In this document: positions 1-9,446 of the stretch, one piece after another
How the letters are laid out: every line of letters begins with the position of its first letter
Position numbering within the stretch: position 1 is the first letter of the stretch
Source: Guillardia theta CCMP2712
Lineage: Eukaryota; Cryptophyceae; Pyrenomonadales; Geminigeraceae
Assembly (NCBI RefSeq): GCF_000315625.1
Contig: NW_005434500.1
Coordinates: 37,319 to 97,792 of the forward strand
Length of the DNA stretch: 60,474 nucleotides
Reading direction: 5' to 3'
Notes under the pieces: model-generated
Database searches by the model: none
What the model saw: only the letters and a program-made list of their open reading frames with translations
Told to the model about the DNA's origin: nothing
Program-made: the position numbers and the translations under genes

Positions 1-245
1 TATGCCTAGTTTGGGATCAGCGCTGACACAACTTGGGTCGAGCAAGATGCACGTCCTGGAGCATCATACAATGTCTTCATGAGATGATGGTGAGCTATCA
101 AAGGGTTAGAATGTAGATTCACAGATTCCCTCACTTTTCCCGACCGTACCTCGTCCGGATCGTCAGTACTTCATCAGAAGCTTGCTTAGTGCAGCTTGCA
201 TGTCCAAAGGAGAATGTCCTTCCCCATCATGATCCTCCCCCACCA

Positions 246-311
246 TGCTCCTCCCTCCCTCCCTCCCTCCCTCCCTCCCTCCCTCCCTCCCTCCCTCCCT
301 CCCTCCCTCCC
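246..311. repeat. (CCCT)n microsatellite
   Basis: An almost uninterrupted run of CCCT units lies between coding-looking blocks. It produces the Gly-Arg-Glu-Gly repeat of a 98-codon minus-strand frame at 163-459, which I do not regard as a gene because a convincing plus-strand exon chain starts at 385. Confidence 0.9.
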
Positions 312-384
312 TTCCCTCACCCTCTTTCACCCTGTGAGAGGAGATGGAATACTCTGCATTGATCGCTGACATTTTCTTCAACAG

Positions 385-647
385 TTGGCTGATATTTTTG
401 ACGATCTTGGTACCCAGAATATTATTTATGTGAGCGAAAAGAAGATGTGCTTGACTCATTCTAAACTCTCATTCAGATTGGACTTGGAGTCACAGTTGTG
501 TCTATCATAGTTATGCTGGTTATTTTGTATCAGGATGGTGTAAGGTAAGCATCACTGGTACCTTTCATGAGCTGGCCATGGATCAGGTTGGTGAAAAGTA
601 AGAGTATGCAAGGCGAAATGAAAATGGATGAACCAGAAACTTCTTAA
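385..647 (+). CDS. 3' end of a single-pass membrane protein gene (partial)
   Basis: Three short exons chain in frame: 385-429, 477-544 and 587-647, joined by GT-AG introns of 47 and 42 nt and ending at TAA 645-647. The second exon encodes a hydrophobic segment of about 17 residues (GVTVVSIIVMLVILYQD), and the third a short Lys-rich cytosolic tail of about 20 residues. The layout is that of a type I membrane protein ending soon after its only membrane helix. A further stretch at 16-90 reads as extracellular-like sequence (TTWVEQDARPGASYNVF), but I could not join it with canonical splice sites. The start lies left of the window. The gene converges on the EDR2-domain gene, with about 110 bp between the stop codons. 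The family is not recognised. Confidence 0.5.
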
Positions 648-757
648 GAATACACTGAATGTGAAGAGTAATGATTCACACAGTGCCGTGAAAATCTCAA
701 TTTATTTGTTTCACGACGAGGGTTTGAATTTTGACCCCATTGCCTGCCCGCCGAGTC

Positions 758-1892
758 CTATTTCTTACATCGATTCTCGCACTCCAAGAAGGGATAAGAA
801 CTGAGGTCATGCTTCACATACCTCGTTCCTCCGATGACCTGCAATGATACGTAAGGCGTGGTTGCCATCAATGTAGCCAGTAGTGAATGCAGATTACGCA
901 ATGAGGGCACCAATATGAACCTAACAGGAGGCACAGCGATCTTCACATATTCTCACCCTCTCAGGGAGTTCATCCTCAGCTTGTCCCTCCAACAGAACAA
1001 CCAAATCGCATACAATCGCTTTGCATGCAGATTTGACCACCTGTTGAGTCCAAAATGCGTTACTACACCTGAGAGTATCAAGACACGGTCTACCATACCT
1101 TGACAATGGCTGAAGCAGCAAGAGAAGAATTCACATCGCATGTACACTCAATCATATCACTCGTCTGTTGGTAGTAACATGACAGCTTATTTCCTGAAGA
1201 AGACTTCAAATTTGACCCATGGAAACAAACTGAACAGGCTCAAATGTAAAGTACCTATCAGTGCCGGTACTGGTTTTCCGATAGTTTTCTTCACAACCTG
1301 CATCCATAAGAATCAATAATTCAACCATGGTGTGAAGTCAAATGATGACTACCCAGTTCGCATCCACCACTGACGTGATAAGCTTTAATCGTTTGTTCTT
1401 GTACTCATCATTGCCGTCAAGGAACCGTTTGAAGCATGTAGCGAACGGTTTGTCGGACTCCAAAACCCCCTTCTTGAGCTCAAAGATCATCACTGTATGC
1501 ATCGGCCGAAGATCAAAATGCATGACAAAAATGAAATCCTTTCTGCCAGCTGCTCTTGCCCGGTTGTAATATGAATCGGATCTGTCCATTGAAAAGCGAC
1601 AGATCTCATTGGTTGAAAACCCTGACAATTCCACGAGATCAAATGCAGATTCTTGTGAAGGGTACTTAATCTTATCCTTCAGATAATTGCCTCCACGAAC
1701 ATTGAACAAGGTAGCATCGATTGCCTCGAAAGAAGTAGAGTCTAGCCCAAATTGTATTGTGTGAACAGCAGCTGGAACACCCGTGGCTTTGATTGGGATG
1801 GGGTTTGCTTTCTTCGGTTCTCCAACACCCTGCGAGTTCTTTTCATTCTGTGAATTTTCTCGTGATAAGCTCCCATGCTCACTCCCATTCAT
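758..1892 (-). CDS. EDR2 C-terminal (DUF1336) domain protein
   Basis: Five exons on the minus strand, 1353-1892, 1255-1297, 1099-1193, 957-1040 and 758-838, join in frame through GT-AG introns of 55-118 nt into a 280-residue protein. From about residue 60 it carries the landmarks of the EDR2 C-terminal domain: FNVRGGNYLKDKIKYP, then FKRFLDG and LKLITSVVDANW, then the G-K-P-x-P-A-L-I-G turn, the acidic Y-x-E-C-x-C-D-V-N-S-S block, and the final ELPERVIGGTR. Known EDR2 proteins are lipid-associated regulators in plants with an N-terminal PH-START part. That part is absent here, so this is a short form close to the bare domain. The ATG at 1892 opens a Ser/Asn/Lys-rich leader. The ligand cannot be read from the sequence. 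Confidence 0.82.
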
Positions 1893-2940
1893 GGTTTGGT
1901 TGTATTTGAAAGTATTCCCGGAAGTCTCGAACCAAAGTTCTGCAGATTACAAAGGATCCCTAGAAGAGACTCTCACGGGGCAAAAGAAGACGAAGAGTCC
2001 ACCCTGATCGCCTGCTCAAGCCGATAGACCTGATAGATTGAGTGTTGGATTCAAGTTTTCCAACGCTACAAGGTTCAATCAAAAGCTGGTGTTAATAATC
2101 CCGGCAGATTTCTTTGGATGCACTCATGCAAATGAAGCAAACCACAGGAATTTCAGTCTCACAAAAAGCAATCTAGAACAAGCTGAGCACCGAAGAGAAC
2201 CTGGCGTATACGAACACGTCGGAGATCGATAGTAGGCCTCCGTTACACCAGGGAGGATTTTCAGCCTCGCTAGTCTCAGCACAAACCGATGGGCACCGAG
2301 GCAGGAGCGAAGCTCTCTGAGTGTTGGATGAAGAGGGGCGAAGGGAGGGGAGGAGGAGGAGGAGTGTGAGGCCCAGGAGACTGATGGCAGGAAGCCGACG
2401 GCCAAGGTTGCAGGTGATCTGGGGGGACAAGATGCGTGCGAGCAAGCTGAGTAGGGTAGGGGTACGGGTGATGGTTGTGGGGGAATGGTAGGGTGGGGGT
2501 GGATACGCAGGTGAGTCAACGATGTAGGGCTGGTCTCAGGGGGGGTAGGGGTCATCTGAATTGCCAGTACTACCCGGGTACTTTCCATCGATATTTTTGC
2601 GGGCTGGGGGAATGAGGGGATGGGGTGGGTCCTCATTTGAACACCAGCCGTGTAGGCCTTGAACACCAGTTGACGCTGGTGCCTGGCACTCCCGTTGAAT
2701 GTGGCTGTAGGAGGGGGGTGGGGTAGGGGAGGGAGGGCAAGGGCTTTCAAGCATCTAGTAGTCTTCCTGCGAAAAGAAGGAATGTTGCAAGAGTTTAGAT
2801 ATTTAATACCATTCGCCGGACCATATCAACTCATTTGTGTGGGAGAGTAGGCCCGGATGCGCTGCTTTTTTAACCTTTCATCAGCCTGGAGTACCACGTA
2901 GGGGGTAGGGTGGGTCTAGGGCTAGGGTAGGGGTAGGGGT
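1893..2940. other. No supported gene; G-rich plus strand
   Basis: The stretch 2330-2750 is rich in GGGTGGG/GTAGGGG-type words on the plus strand. It gives long Pro/Ser-rich frames on the minus strand, including a 208-codon frame at 2124-2750. That composition is what G-rich DNA produces by itself, and I see no splice-bounded exon or recognisable motif. Short TAGGGTAGGGG blocks at 2900-2940 recall degenerate telomeric DNA. Confidence 0.5.
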
Positions 2941-3835
2941 CAGGTTGGCAATGGCCGCGGGTGGCGGCCTCCTGTAGCTCATCAGTTGCCAATCTTGGGC
3001 CGTACCGGGGCCGAAGCGGAACTCAGTACGGTACTACCGTAGTACTAGGCTTTCAGTAAAAGAACTCGTTGAAGCGCTTCAAGGCGAGTCACTGCAGGCT
3101 GACTCTGAGCCTGAATAGCCAACCGTACTCGGTCTGAACGGTGTACCGCCTGGCCAGTCACGGGAGCAAGAAAGATGTCACTGGCCATAGAGCAGTGCTC
3201 TATGTATGAGAGGACTGACAGTGAGCACCGTCACTGAGCCTTTGCTGCCAGCGGCGACACTCCTCGCGGCCGCGGCCCCGGACTGACGCCGTTCCGGCCC
3301 GGCCAGGCCTCAGGCTCCCGGAGTCCGGCGGGCCCGGCCGGGTCACTGTTGCGGCCAGACGGTGAGTGCCAGTGGTGGCTGAGAGGCTCCGATCGCCGGG
3401 CGCCGCCGGCCGGGCCGGGCAGCCCGTGAGTCCGACGGTCGGAGGCTCAGTCGGGGGCACCGTGACTGCCCCCGACATCACCCGGCCTCGGACTCGGACT
3501 TGGCCGCTATAGGCTCGCAGGTCCAGCTGTACTACGGTAGTGGCGCGCTGGCAGCGTCGTCAGCGACGGAGCGTGCCCGGCGGCCGACCGCGAGGCTGTC
3601 GCCGCGCATACTGTGACAGCCTCTGGCAGGCCACTGATCGGATACCGTACGGTAGTATGCCGCATACCGTCTGCAGCCCGTTGAGACGGTCGTATCGTCA
3701 CACGTACTCTACAGTACTGTGACCGTACTGACAGTCATCTACTGGTAATCGCCTGAACTTTGAGTAAAGCACCAGTAATCGCCCGAGAGTCTGGCTTAGC
3801 CGGCGGCGGCTGATCAGAATGATCGGACCCAGGCA
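2941..3835. other. GC-rich island 1, non-coding
   Basis: A sharply bounded GC-rich block full of CGG/GGCC words and short palindromes (for example TACTACGGTAGT near 3531-3542) and many CACTGA/CAGTCA words. Frames inside it (3200-3481, 3507-3701) have skewed Pro/Arg/Ala composition and no splice context, so I do not call genes. The word GATCGGACC at 3821-3829 recurs in two similar islands (24206 and, inverted, 36076), which suggests a dispersed repeat family or a shared chromatin element. Confidence 0.6.
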
Positions 3836-3839
3836 ATGC

Positions 3840-4083
3840 AAGGAGCCTTCGAATGATATGATGTAGAAGCCTTGGAATGATATGATGTAGAAGCCTTGGA
3901 ATGATATGATGTAGAAGCCTTGGAATGATATGATGTAGAAGCCTTGGAATGATATGATGTAGAAGCCTTGGAATGATATGATGTAGAAGCCTTGGAATGA
4001 TATGATGTAGAAGCCTTCTAATGATATGATGTAGAAGCCTTCTAATGATATGATGTAGAAGCCTTCTAATGATATGATGTAAG
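3840..4083. repeat. 24-bp tandem array (about 10 copies)
   Basis: About ten head-to-tail copies of a 24-bp unit whose core is AATGATATGATGTAGAAGCC followed by TTGG or TTCT. The unit changes from TTGG to TTCT near 4018, so the array has two sub-blocks. A multiple-of-three unit length would keep a frame open, but no coding exon flanks it. Confidence 0.95.
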
Positions 4084-4419
4084 GAGCACGGTCAATCCCA
4101 TGAGTTCATTTCTCCTTCTCTCATTCTTGTGACCTCACGACTCGTTGAAACTTCAACTCTCCCTCTGTCTCGCCGCAGAGCCCTCGGTCGATGCGATGAG
4201 TTCACACGAGGTGTTGACAACAGTGTGACTGATCAAAGAGAGGCCTGAGAACTTGAATTCCTTCTCGAATCACCAGACAAGACCAGATTGTTGGGAATGC
4301 GAAATCGTTCATGGAGTGAGAAATCAAGTTCAAATTTCAATGTCATAACAGAGAAATAATCAGTACAGGATGATATGAGGTATTGCAACTCCTGCTCACA
4401 GAGCAGTCTTTTTGTATCT

Positions 4420-5001
4420 TCACAAAACCATCTGACAGACAGGAAGCAAGAGTGCTGCGATCACCAAGTAGTCAGGAACAGTCGAAACCAGCAGCCAGGG
4501 CACGCCCAGGTCAAACACAAGGGGATACAGTCCTCGGAACGTGAGCCAGACCCAACCAAGTTGAGCAGCCGACTTGACGTTGATGAAGAGAGCATGCATC
4601 CATAACGCCACGAGGAAAGCTGTAGATTGTTCGAGCATGTTTCCCACCGTGCGATCGCCGTTCAATGCCAGATACTTGCTGCCTGCTGCGGAGTTGTACT
4701 TGACATCCATCAAGGAGGGAGGCTTAGTGTCTTTCTTACTGTCGTCCTTCATCTTCTTGTGCGCATAGAACTTGGTCCAGGACTGGTAGAAGAGGAAGGT
4801 ATACAACAGCACCGCCCACCCTATGGTTACTCGAATCACAGGAGAAAGAGCTCGCAACGCATCAGTTCCCAGGAAGGAGGAGGAAGAGGAGGAGGAGGAG
4901 GAGGAGGAGGGATAGATATCTTGGATGGAGCTCGAGATCACATAGATCATCGCTACCGCCATCGCTCCGCATGAGCTCAAGGGCAGCCAACCCAACTGCA
5001 T
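4420..5001 (-). CDS. MAPEG-like multi-pass membrane protein
   Basis: A single open frame of 193 residues from the ATG at 5001. The frame stays open further upstream to 5142, but no ATG is there. It has a hydrophobic N-terminal segment, a poly-Ser linker coded by a CCT/TCC repeat at 4876-4910, a second membrane segment, a Lys-rich loop (HKKMKDDSKKDTK) and then the block NGDRTVGNMLEQSTAFLVAL, which matches the R-x2-x-N-x-L-E-x3-x-F-L signature of MAPEG proteins (membrane-associated eicosanoid and glutathione metabolism family). Two more hydrophobic helices follow. Family members sit in the ER or other endomembranes and conjugate glutathione or isomerise lipid substrates; this one could also be a non-catalytic relative. 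It is divergent to the next gene, 256 bp away. Confidence 0.68.
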   Translation of the reverse strand: MQLGWLPLSSCGAMAVAMIYVISSSIQDIYPSSSSSSSSSSSFLGTDALRALSPVIRVTIGWAVLLYTFLFYQSWTKFYAHKKMKDDSKKDTKPPSLMDVKYNSAAGSKYLALNGDRTVGNMLEQSTAFLVALWMHALFINVKSAAQLGWVWLTFRGLYPLVFDLGVPWLLVSTVPDYLVIAALLLPVCQMVL

Positions 5002-5257
5002 GGCGGGTCTTACGTGTGCAAGGATTGAGGCGGGCTCGAAGGACAGTTTGCTGGGTGCGTTCCTGTACGCGTACAGCACAGGATAAGGCTCAACTGCTCC
5101 CCGCTCCCCCCACGCCGCATCCCCCCACCCGCGCAAGTACACTCAACCTCCTCCTCCTTTTCCTCCTCCTCCTTTTCCTCCTCCTCATCCACCTTTTCTT
5201 TTCTCTTGCTGCCTCCTGTCCTACTCGAGCTGCTGCTGCTCCAGCCTCCGTTCAAGA
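5002..5257. promoter_or_regulatory. Divergent intergenic region with polypyrimidine tract
   Basis: The interval lies between the start codons of the MAPEG-like gene (-) and the 531-aa gene (+) and must hold both promoters. It contains a strong CTCCTCCTTTTCC-type polypyrimidine run at 5149-5210 on the plus strand. No TATA box or other named element is recognisable. Confidence 0.4.
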
Positions 5258-7074
5258 ATGGGAAAACAAGGTGAACTTAAAGCAGCACTGACTAGCTTTG
5301 AAAGCCCAATAGAGATTCAAATTCTGGAACAATCCAAACCAACTTCTAGGAAACAAGTCAAGCTCTCCAATTATGCTGTCAAGGAAATCGAGCGCATGGC
5401 TGAAGAGCAAAATCTCAAAGAGATATTAGACCATTTGAGGTGTCATCGCAAGATGAGGATCCAGTCCGGCCAACATAAGTCAATGGCTATCGAGATTGAT
5501 GCTAGCGTGACTTTCCGATTCATAGCAGGTTTGTTCGACATTCGGTGTCCCTACTTCGCCCCGCAGGTTATCATAGTCTTGAATCTAATTCATTTGACAT
5601 CTTCGTAGATCATCTACTTACAGCATGAGCGACATCGATTAAGAAGCCAGACAGCGTCAGAGGCACCTTGCTTTACATTGTGGTTTTGGAACACTCATTT
5701 TGTGAACGACTACTACTATGCGAACAGTCGATGGAACAGAATCGAGGAGACGTACATTCAAGTGAATTTCATTGACGGACCTCTCGTTCCCAAAGACTTC
5801 CTTGAACCAAGATGCTACTTTCACAGTCTAGATGGCAAAAATCAAAGAAGGAATGATCACAAACTCCAGCCTCTTTCTACCAAGTCCAACAAGACCTTGC
5901 CAGATCAAGTCTCCGTCGTGTTTGAGCCGCCAGACACACTGATCGTGAAAGCAAAAGATCGAGCCACAGTACAAGGCGGACGACAGCGAGCGCACATCTC
6001 ATCCTACTCGCTCATAGCTAAGCGCATCACGCGAACCGTGAAACCCAAGTTGGAAGGAGCAGCAGTGACGTGCCAACTTTCAGCCTTGCGGGAGCTCATC
6101 GGCTGCATCTACGTCTGTCTTGGTGGAGATGATGATGAGAAAACTAATGCAGTTGACGGGAACAAGTTGAGATTCATCAACAGGATCCGCCAAATCTCCT
6201 GTGTGTCAAACTGTCTGCAACCAATCCTGACAGAGGTGACTTGGATTCTTCAGCAATATTTCAACAAGATACCTCAGATCACATGTTCGATGCTGCCTAA
6301 AGAAATGAGAGTGTACAATGTCACGTTGAAGAACTCTGAGAACATTGAAGAACACTTTGACTTTGTTGCAGCTCTGAAGGAATCCGAACGAGGTGGCAAG
6401 TTCGACTTGAACAAGTTCGTCTTCTTTCTGGCACGGCATATGTTTCTCTTTGGACTATCCGATGGAGAACAAACGCAATGGAATCTAAAAAAGATCAGTG
6501 AAAACTGTCAAGCGATTGTGACGCTATTCGAATACAAGGTAAAAGAGAAATATCAAGATCGTCCGAAGCTTGTAGCGGTAGCACAAAACTTCAAGACGAA
6601 TCATCAAGCCAAACTGCAAGACGAGGTAATGTATGCATTTACTTCGATATTCACTGATCCAAAGCTTTTCTCAGGAAACATTAATGAAGATTTTGGATTC
6701 AATTGAACAATTGAATGAAGAAAAGAAGTCGTTCTTCGATGAGAACAAAGAAATATCTAAATTCTGGTCTCAAACCATCAAGATGCCTTTCAACGTGGCA
6801 TTGGAACCGCAACAAGGCAAATATCCGCCCGTCCAAGACTTTCACCACCATCTTCATGTAAGTCGATCCAAACCTTTGAGCAGTTCCGCCCTTCGCCCTC
6901 CCTCCCTCCCTCCCCCCGATCGCCCAATCCCATTCCCTTGCCTCCATCTCATACAGCTCGCGAGTTGACGATATGTATTGTCTGCAGGGGCTCATGAATG
7001 AGATCGAGGAGGTGCGGCGGTTACTGGGGCAGGCGACGATCGACCAGGTGTCAATCGCCTGTCAGACTGATTGA
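5258..7074 (+). CDS. Unrecognised 531-residue protein
   Basis: Four exons, 5258-5566, 5609-6625, 6675-6857 and 6988-7074, all join in phase 0 with GT-AG introns of 42, 49 and 130 nt and end at TGA 7072-7074. The start is the first ATG (MGKQGELKAALTSF). The N-terminal 100 residues are Lys/Glu-rich and helical. Around residues 110-165 there is an aromatic-rich stretch (FTLWFWNTHFVND, then RWNRIEETYIQVNFIDGPLVP) that reads like beta strands. Residues 170-340 mix charged helices, and the C-terminal 130 residues look coiled-coil (IEQLNEEKKSFFDEN). The layout of the beta-rich part loosely recalls C2 domains of the PTEN/tensin type, but no phosphatase loop is present and I would not assign it. No signal peptide or membrane segment. 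Confidence 0.72.
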
Positions 7075-7458
7075 CCACTTGAGCTCCCAGCCCTACCATC
7101 TGCTTCAAAGCTGATTTTGACTTGCTGGATCATTAACAAATCAGCACTTGCCCCTCCTTCGACTCCTGCGCGCTGATGCAAATTCCCCCCAACCCCTTCC
7201 CCCTCCTCTTCCCCTCTTTGAGACTCAGGATACATGTATCTCCCCGCCTGCTATCAGTCAACGTCGAATGTACGCACAGATTTGCTGTCCCGTCGGGCCG
7301 CTAAGAACATGGCGAGCTGAGAAATCTTCAACGTACGGTCGTGGCGAGGCGGAGAAGGAATTTACAGCTGGAGTTGGCTTTTACTCCGTTGACCATACAC
7401 GTACACACGACTTTGACCCAACCCTCACGCTACCAGATTGCCCGGCTGATCTTCGAAC
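7075..7458. other. Convergent intergenic region, nothing seen
   Basis: The interval lies between the stop codon of the 531-aa gene (+) and that of the Cys-rich gene (-). A 105-codon frame at 7148-7465 has no motif, and its 3' part overlaps the end of the Cys-rich gene on the other strand. Confidence 0.5.
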
Positions 7459-8637
7459 TCAGTGATCCCTCCATAACCTGCCCACACATGCCGTCAGACG
7501 AGTCGAGCTCGTGATGGAGTCGCTCACCGCCAGGATCGAGAGGACCAGCATTGTGAGTCCACCTGTAGAGGGTTTGAGGAGCCGACAGCGAGGAGGGAGC
7601 AGTTCTTACCATGATGTGCAGGAGGAGTGATCGTACTCCCACGAGTTGAGCAGCGGGCAGTGGCATGTCGTCGCTCCCATGCCTGCTCGCGTTGTTACAA
7701 CAGAGCAGAGAGATCGGAGGGGAGGTGAAGTCACCATTGCTGCCGCTGGTGTAGCACTGGCACGTGTTGCAGCAGTAGTAGTTGCAACTGCAGGAGGGAA
7801 GAGGAAGAGGAAGAGGGAGGGAGGAGAGGAGGAGGAGAGGAAAAAAGTAGGATTACGATAGGGAAACTGATCAATGCTGGTCTCACCAGCCATAACATCC
7901 CCTATCCATCAACGTGAGCGCTCCCCAGGCACTTCCGCACGAGCATTCCTACAGGAGGTGTCAGGGCGGCGAGGTCGCCACCAGCCACTTACCAGGTAGC
8001 GCTCGCCCTCGTCGATGCTGCAGTCACAACCATCCTACAAGCACGGTTATCGCACACCGGCGCTGCTTCTGCGAGCACCTGTGAGGGGTCGTAGGACTCG
8101 ATTTCCTGGTGCCACCCTGACGTCTGATCGTATCCGAAGGGATACCCGTAGTGAGGATGGTTCTCTCCCTCTGACAATGATTGTCCGTGTCGCCTGCACC
8201 CCCTCAGCTGCACCCCAGCTGTCCGGACGGAACTCACAGGTGTTGCACGAGGTGGCGGGCCAGCATGGAGTACATGGCTGGCGATTTCTTGGCGTACACG
8301 ATATGGTCGAGCGTCTTCTCGAGCCGCTTCAAGCTCTCAGTCTTCACTCCCCTCGGCGCTCGCAGGTTCCGATACGACGCCTTGTCCTCGGCTGTCAGTC
8401 TACCCGTCAGCATCGGTGAATCACGACGTCAAGTCCTACGGTGAAACTGCGGGCGAACTTGCTTAAGCATGACGGACTTTTCTGTCGCTCCCGTTCGACT
8501 TGTTACGGTGCGCATAAGAAGAACTGTAGCGGGTCAGGCACATTCATTCCACCTCCATGCAGCTGCTCACCTGCCATGATCAGCCCCAGGGCTGCGACAC
8601 ACAATGCTGCTACCCCAGACGCTGAAGATCTCGTCAT
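7459..8637 (-). CDS. Secreted cysteine-rich protein, nine exons
   Basis: Nine small exons (8571-8637, 8440-8523, 8238-8391, 8079-8193, 7993-8034, 7887-7948, 7610-7787, 7528-7562, 7459-7477) join in frame into 251 residues with GT-AG introns of about 44-100 nt. The first exon is a clean signal peptide (MTRSSASGVAALCVAALGLI). The middle is a basic, helical part, followed by a Tyr/Gly/Pro-rich segment (HPHYGYPFGYDQTSG). Cysteines then cluster: DGCDCSIDEG, ECSCGSAWGAL, GCYGWCCNYYCCNTCQCY and LLCCNN, about 16 Cys within 80 residues. This implies a disulfide-rich, secreted or vesicular protein. I do not recognise the family. Because every exon is below about 180 nt, simple frame finding misses it entirely. 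The phase agreement across eight introns is the main support. Confidence 0.72.
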
Positions 8638-8885
8638 GAGAACATGTCCAAGGCGAGGAGAAAGAATCAGGAGAGAGGGCAACATCAGGACATGCATACA
8701 ACATCCAAATACAGCAGTCAACCACAAGGCTAATAGAGTAGCGCTCAGGAGGGAGAGGAGAATAGTGGAAATGAAGGAGAGAAAGCGCGGGGAGGCAGCA
8801 GGAAAGAGAGGAGAGAGACATCAGACAGCAACCAACAAACAGGAGACAGGAGATAAGAGATAACATACAGGGAGGGGAAGGCGAC
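8638..8885. other. Putative promoter region of the Cys-rich gene
   Basis: Purine-rich sequence between the signal-peptide ATG at 8637 and the 17-bp minisatellite. No gene is seen; the 140-codon plus-strand frame that crosses it has no motif. Confidence 0.35.
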
Positions 8886-9160
8886 ATGGAGCGGAAGGAG
8901 ACAGGGAGCGGAAGGAGACAGGGAGCGGAAGGAGACAGGGAGCGGAAGGAGACAGGGAGCGGAAGGAGACAGGGAGCGGAAGGAGACAGGGAGCGGAAGG
9001 AGACAGGGAGCGGAAGGAGACAGGGAGCGGAAGGAGACAGGGAGCGGAAGGAGACAGGGAGCGAAAGGAGACAGGGAGCGGAAGGAGACAGGGAGCGGAA
9101 GGAGACAGGGAGCGGAAGGAGACAGGGAGCGGAAGGAGACAGGGAGCAGGGAGACAGGGA
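8886..9160. repeat. 17-bp minisatellite (about 16 copies)
   Basis: Head-to-tail copies of AGCGGAAGGAGACAGGG (17 bp), nearly perfect, with one AGCGAAAGG variant near 9060 and shortened units at the right end. Because 17 is not a multiple of three, three units (51 bp) restore the frame, which explains open frames on both strands here. It sits about 290 bp upstream of the glycosyltransferase gene. Confidence 0.95.
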
Positions 9161-9446
9161 GCAGGGAGAGGCTTCATGGCATCGATACCCTTCATGGCGT
9201 TGCGAGGAGTCAAAGCCCTCATCCCCTCACATTTGACATCAATTGATGTAACGGTCAATGTAACCGCTACTTTCCATCCCCGCGCTGACCCATCAGTCCG
9301 AGTCAAACATCAGTGCTGGTCAAACTCAGTGGTCAAACTCTACAATCGGCGCCACTGTTTCATGGCGGACGTTTCCTCAGCTCGGACATGGCGGCGCTGC
9401 CGTCAAGAGGAGTCGCACATGCCACTTGTCATGAGCTTCTAAGGGG

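Noticed and set aside
163-459. 98-codon minus-strand frame with GREGG repeats
   Set aside because: The repeat comes from the (CCCT)n microsatellite, and the same DNA holds a better-supported plus-strand exon at 385-429.
2124-2750. 208-codon Pro/Ser-rich minus-strand frame
   Set aside because: Composition is that of G-rich DNA read backwards; no motif, splice chain or balanced amino-acid use.
3840-4083. CRISPR array
   Set aside because: The 24-bp units are contiguous with no spacers, and the sequence is eukaryotic.
8821-9306. Long frames on both strands through the 17-bp minisatellite
   Set aside because: A 17-bp unit yields a 51-bp in-frame period in every frame, so openness carries no coding signal.
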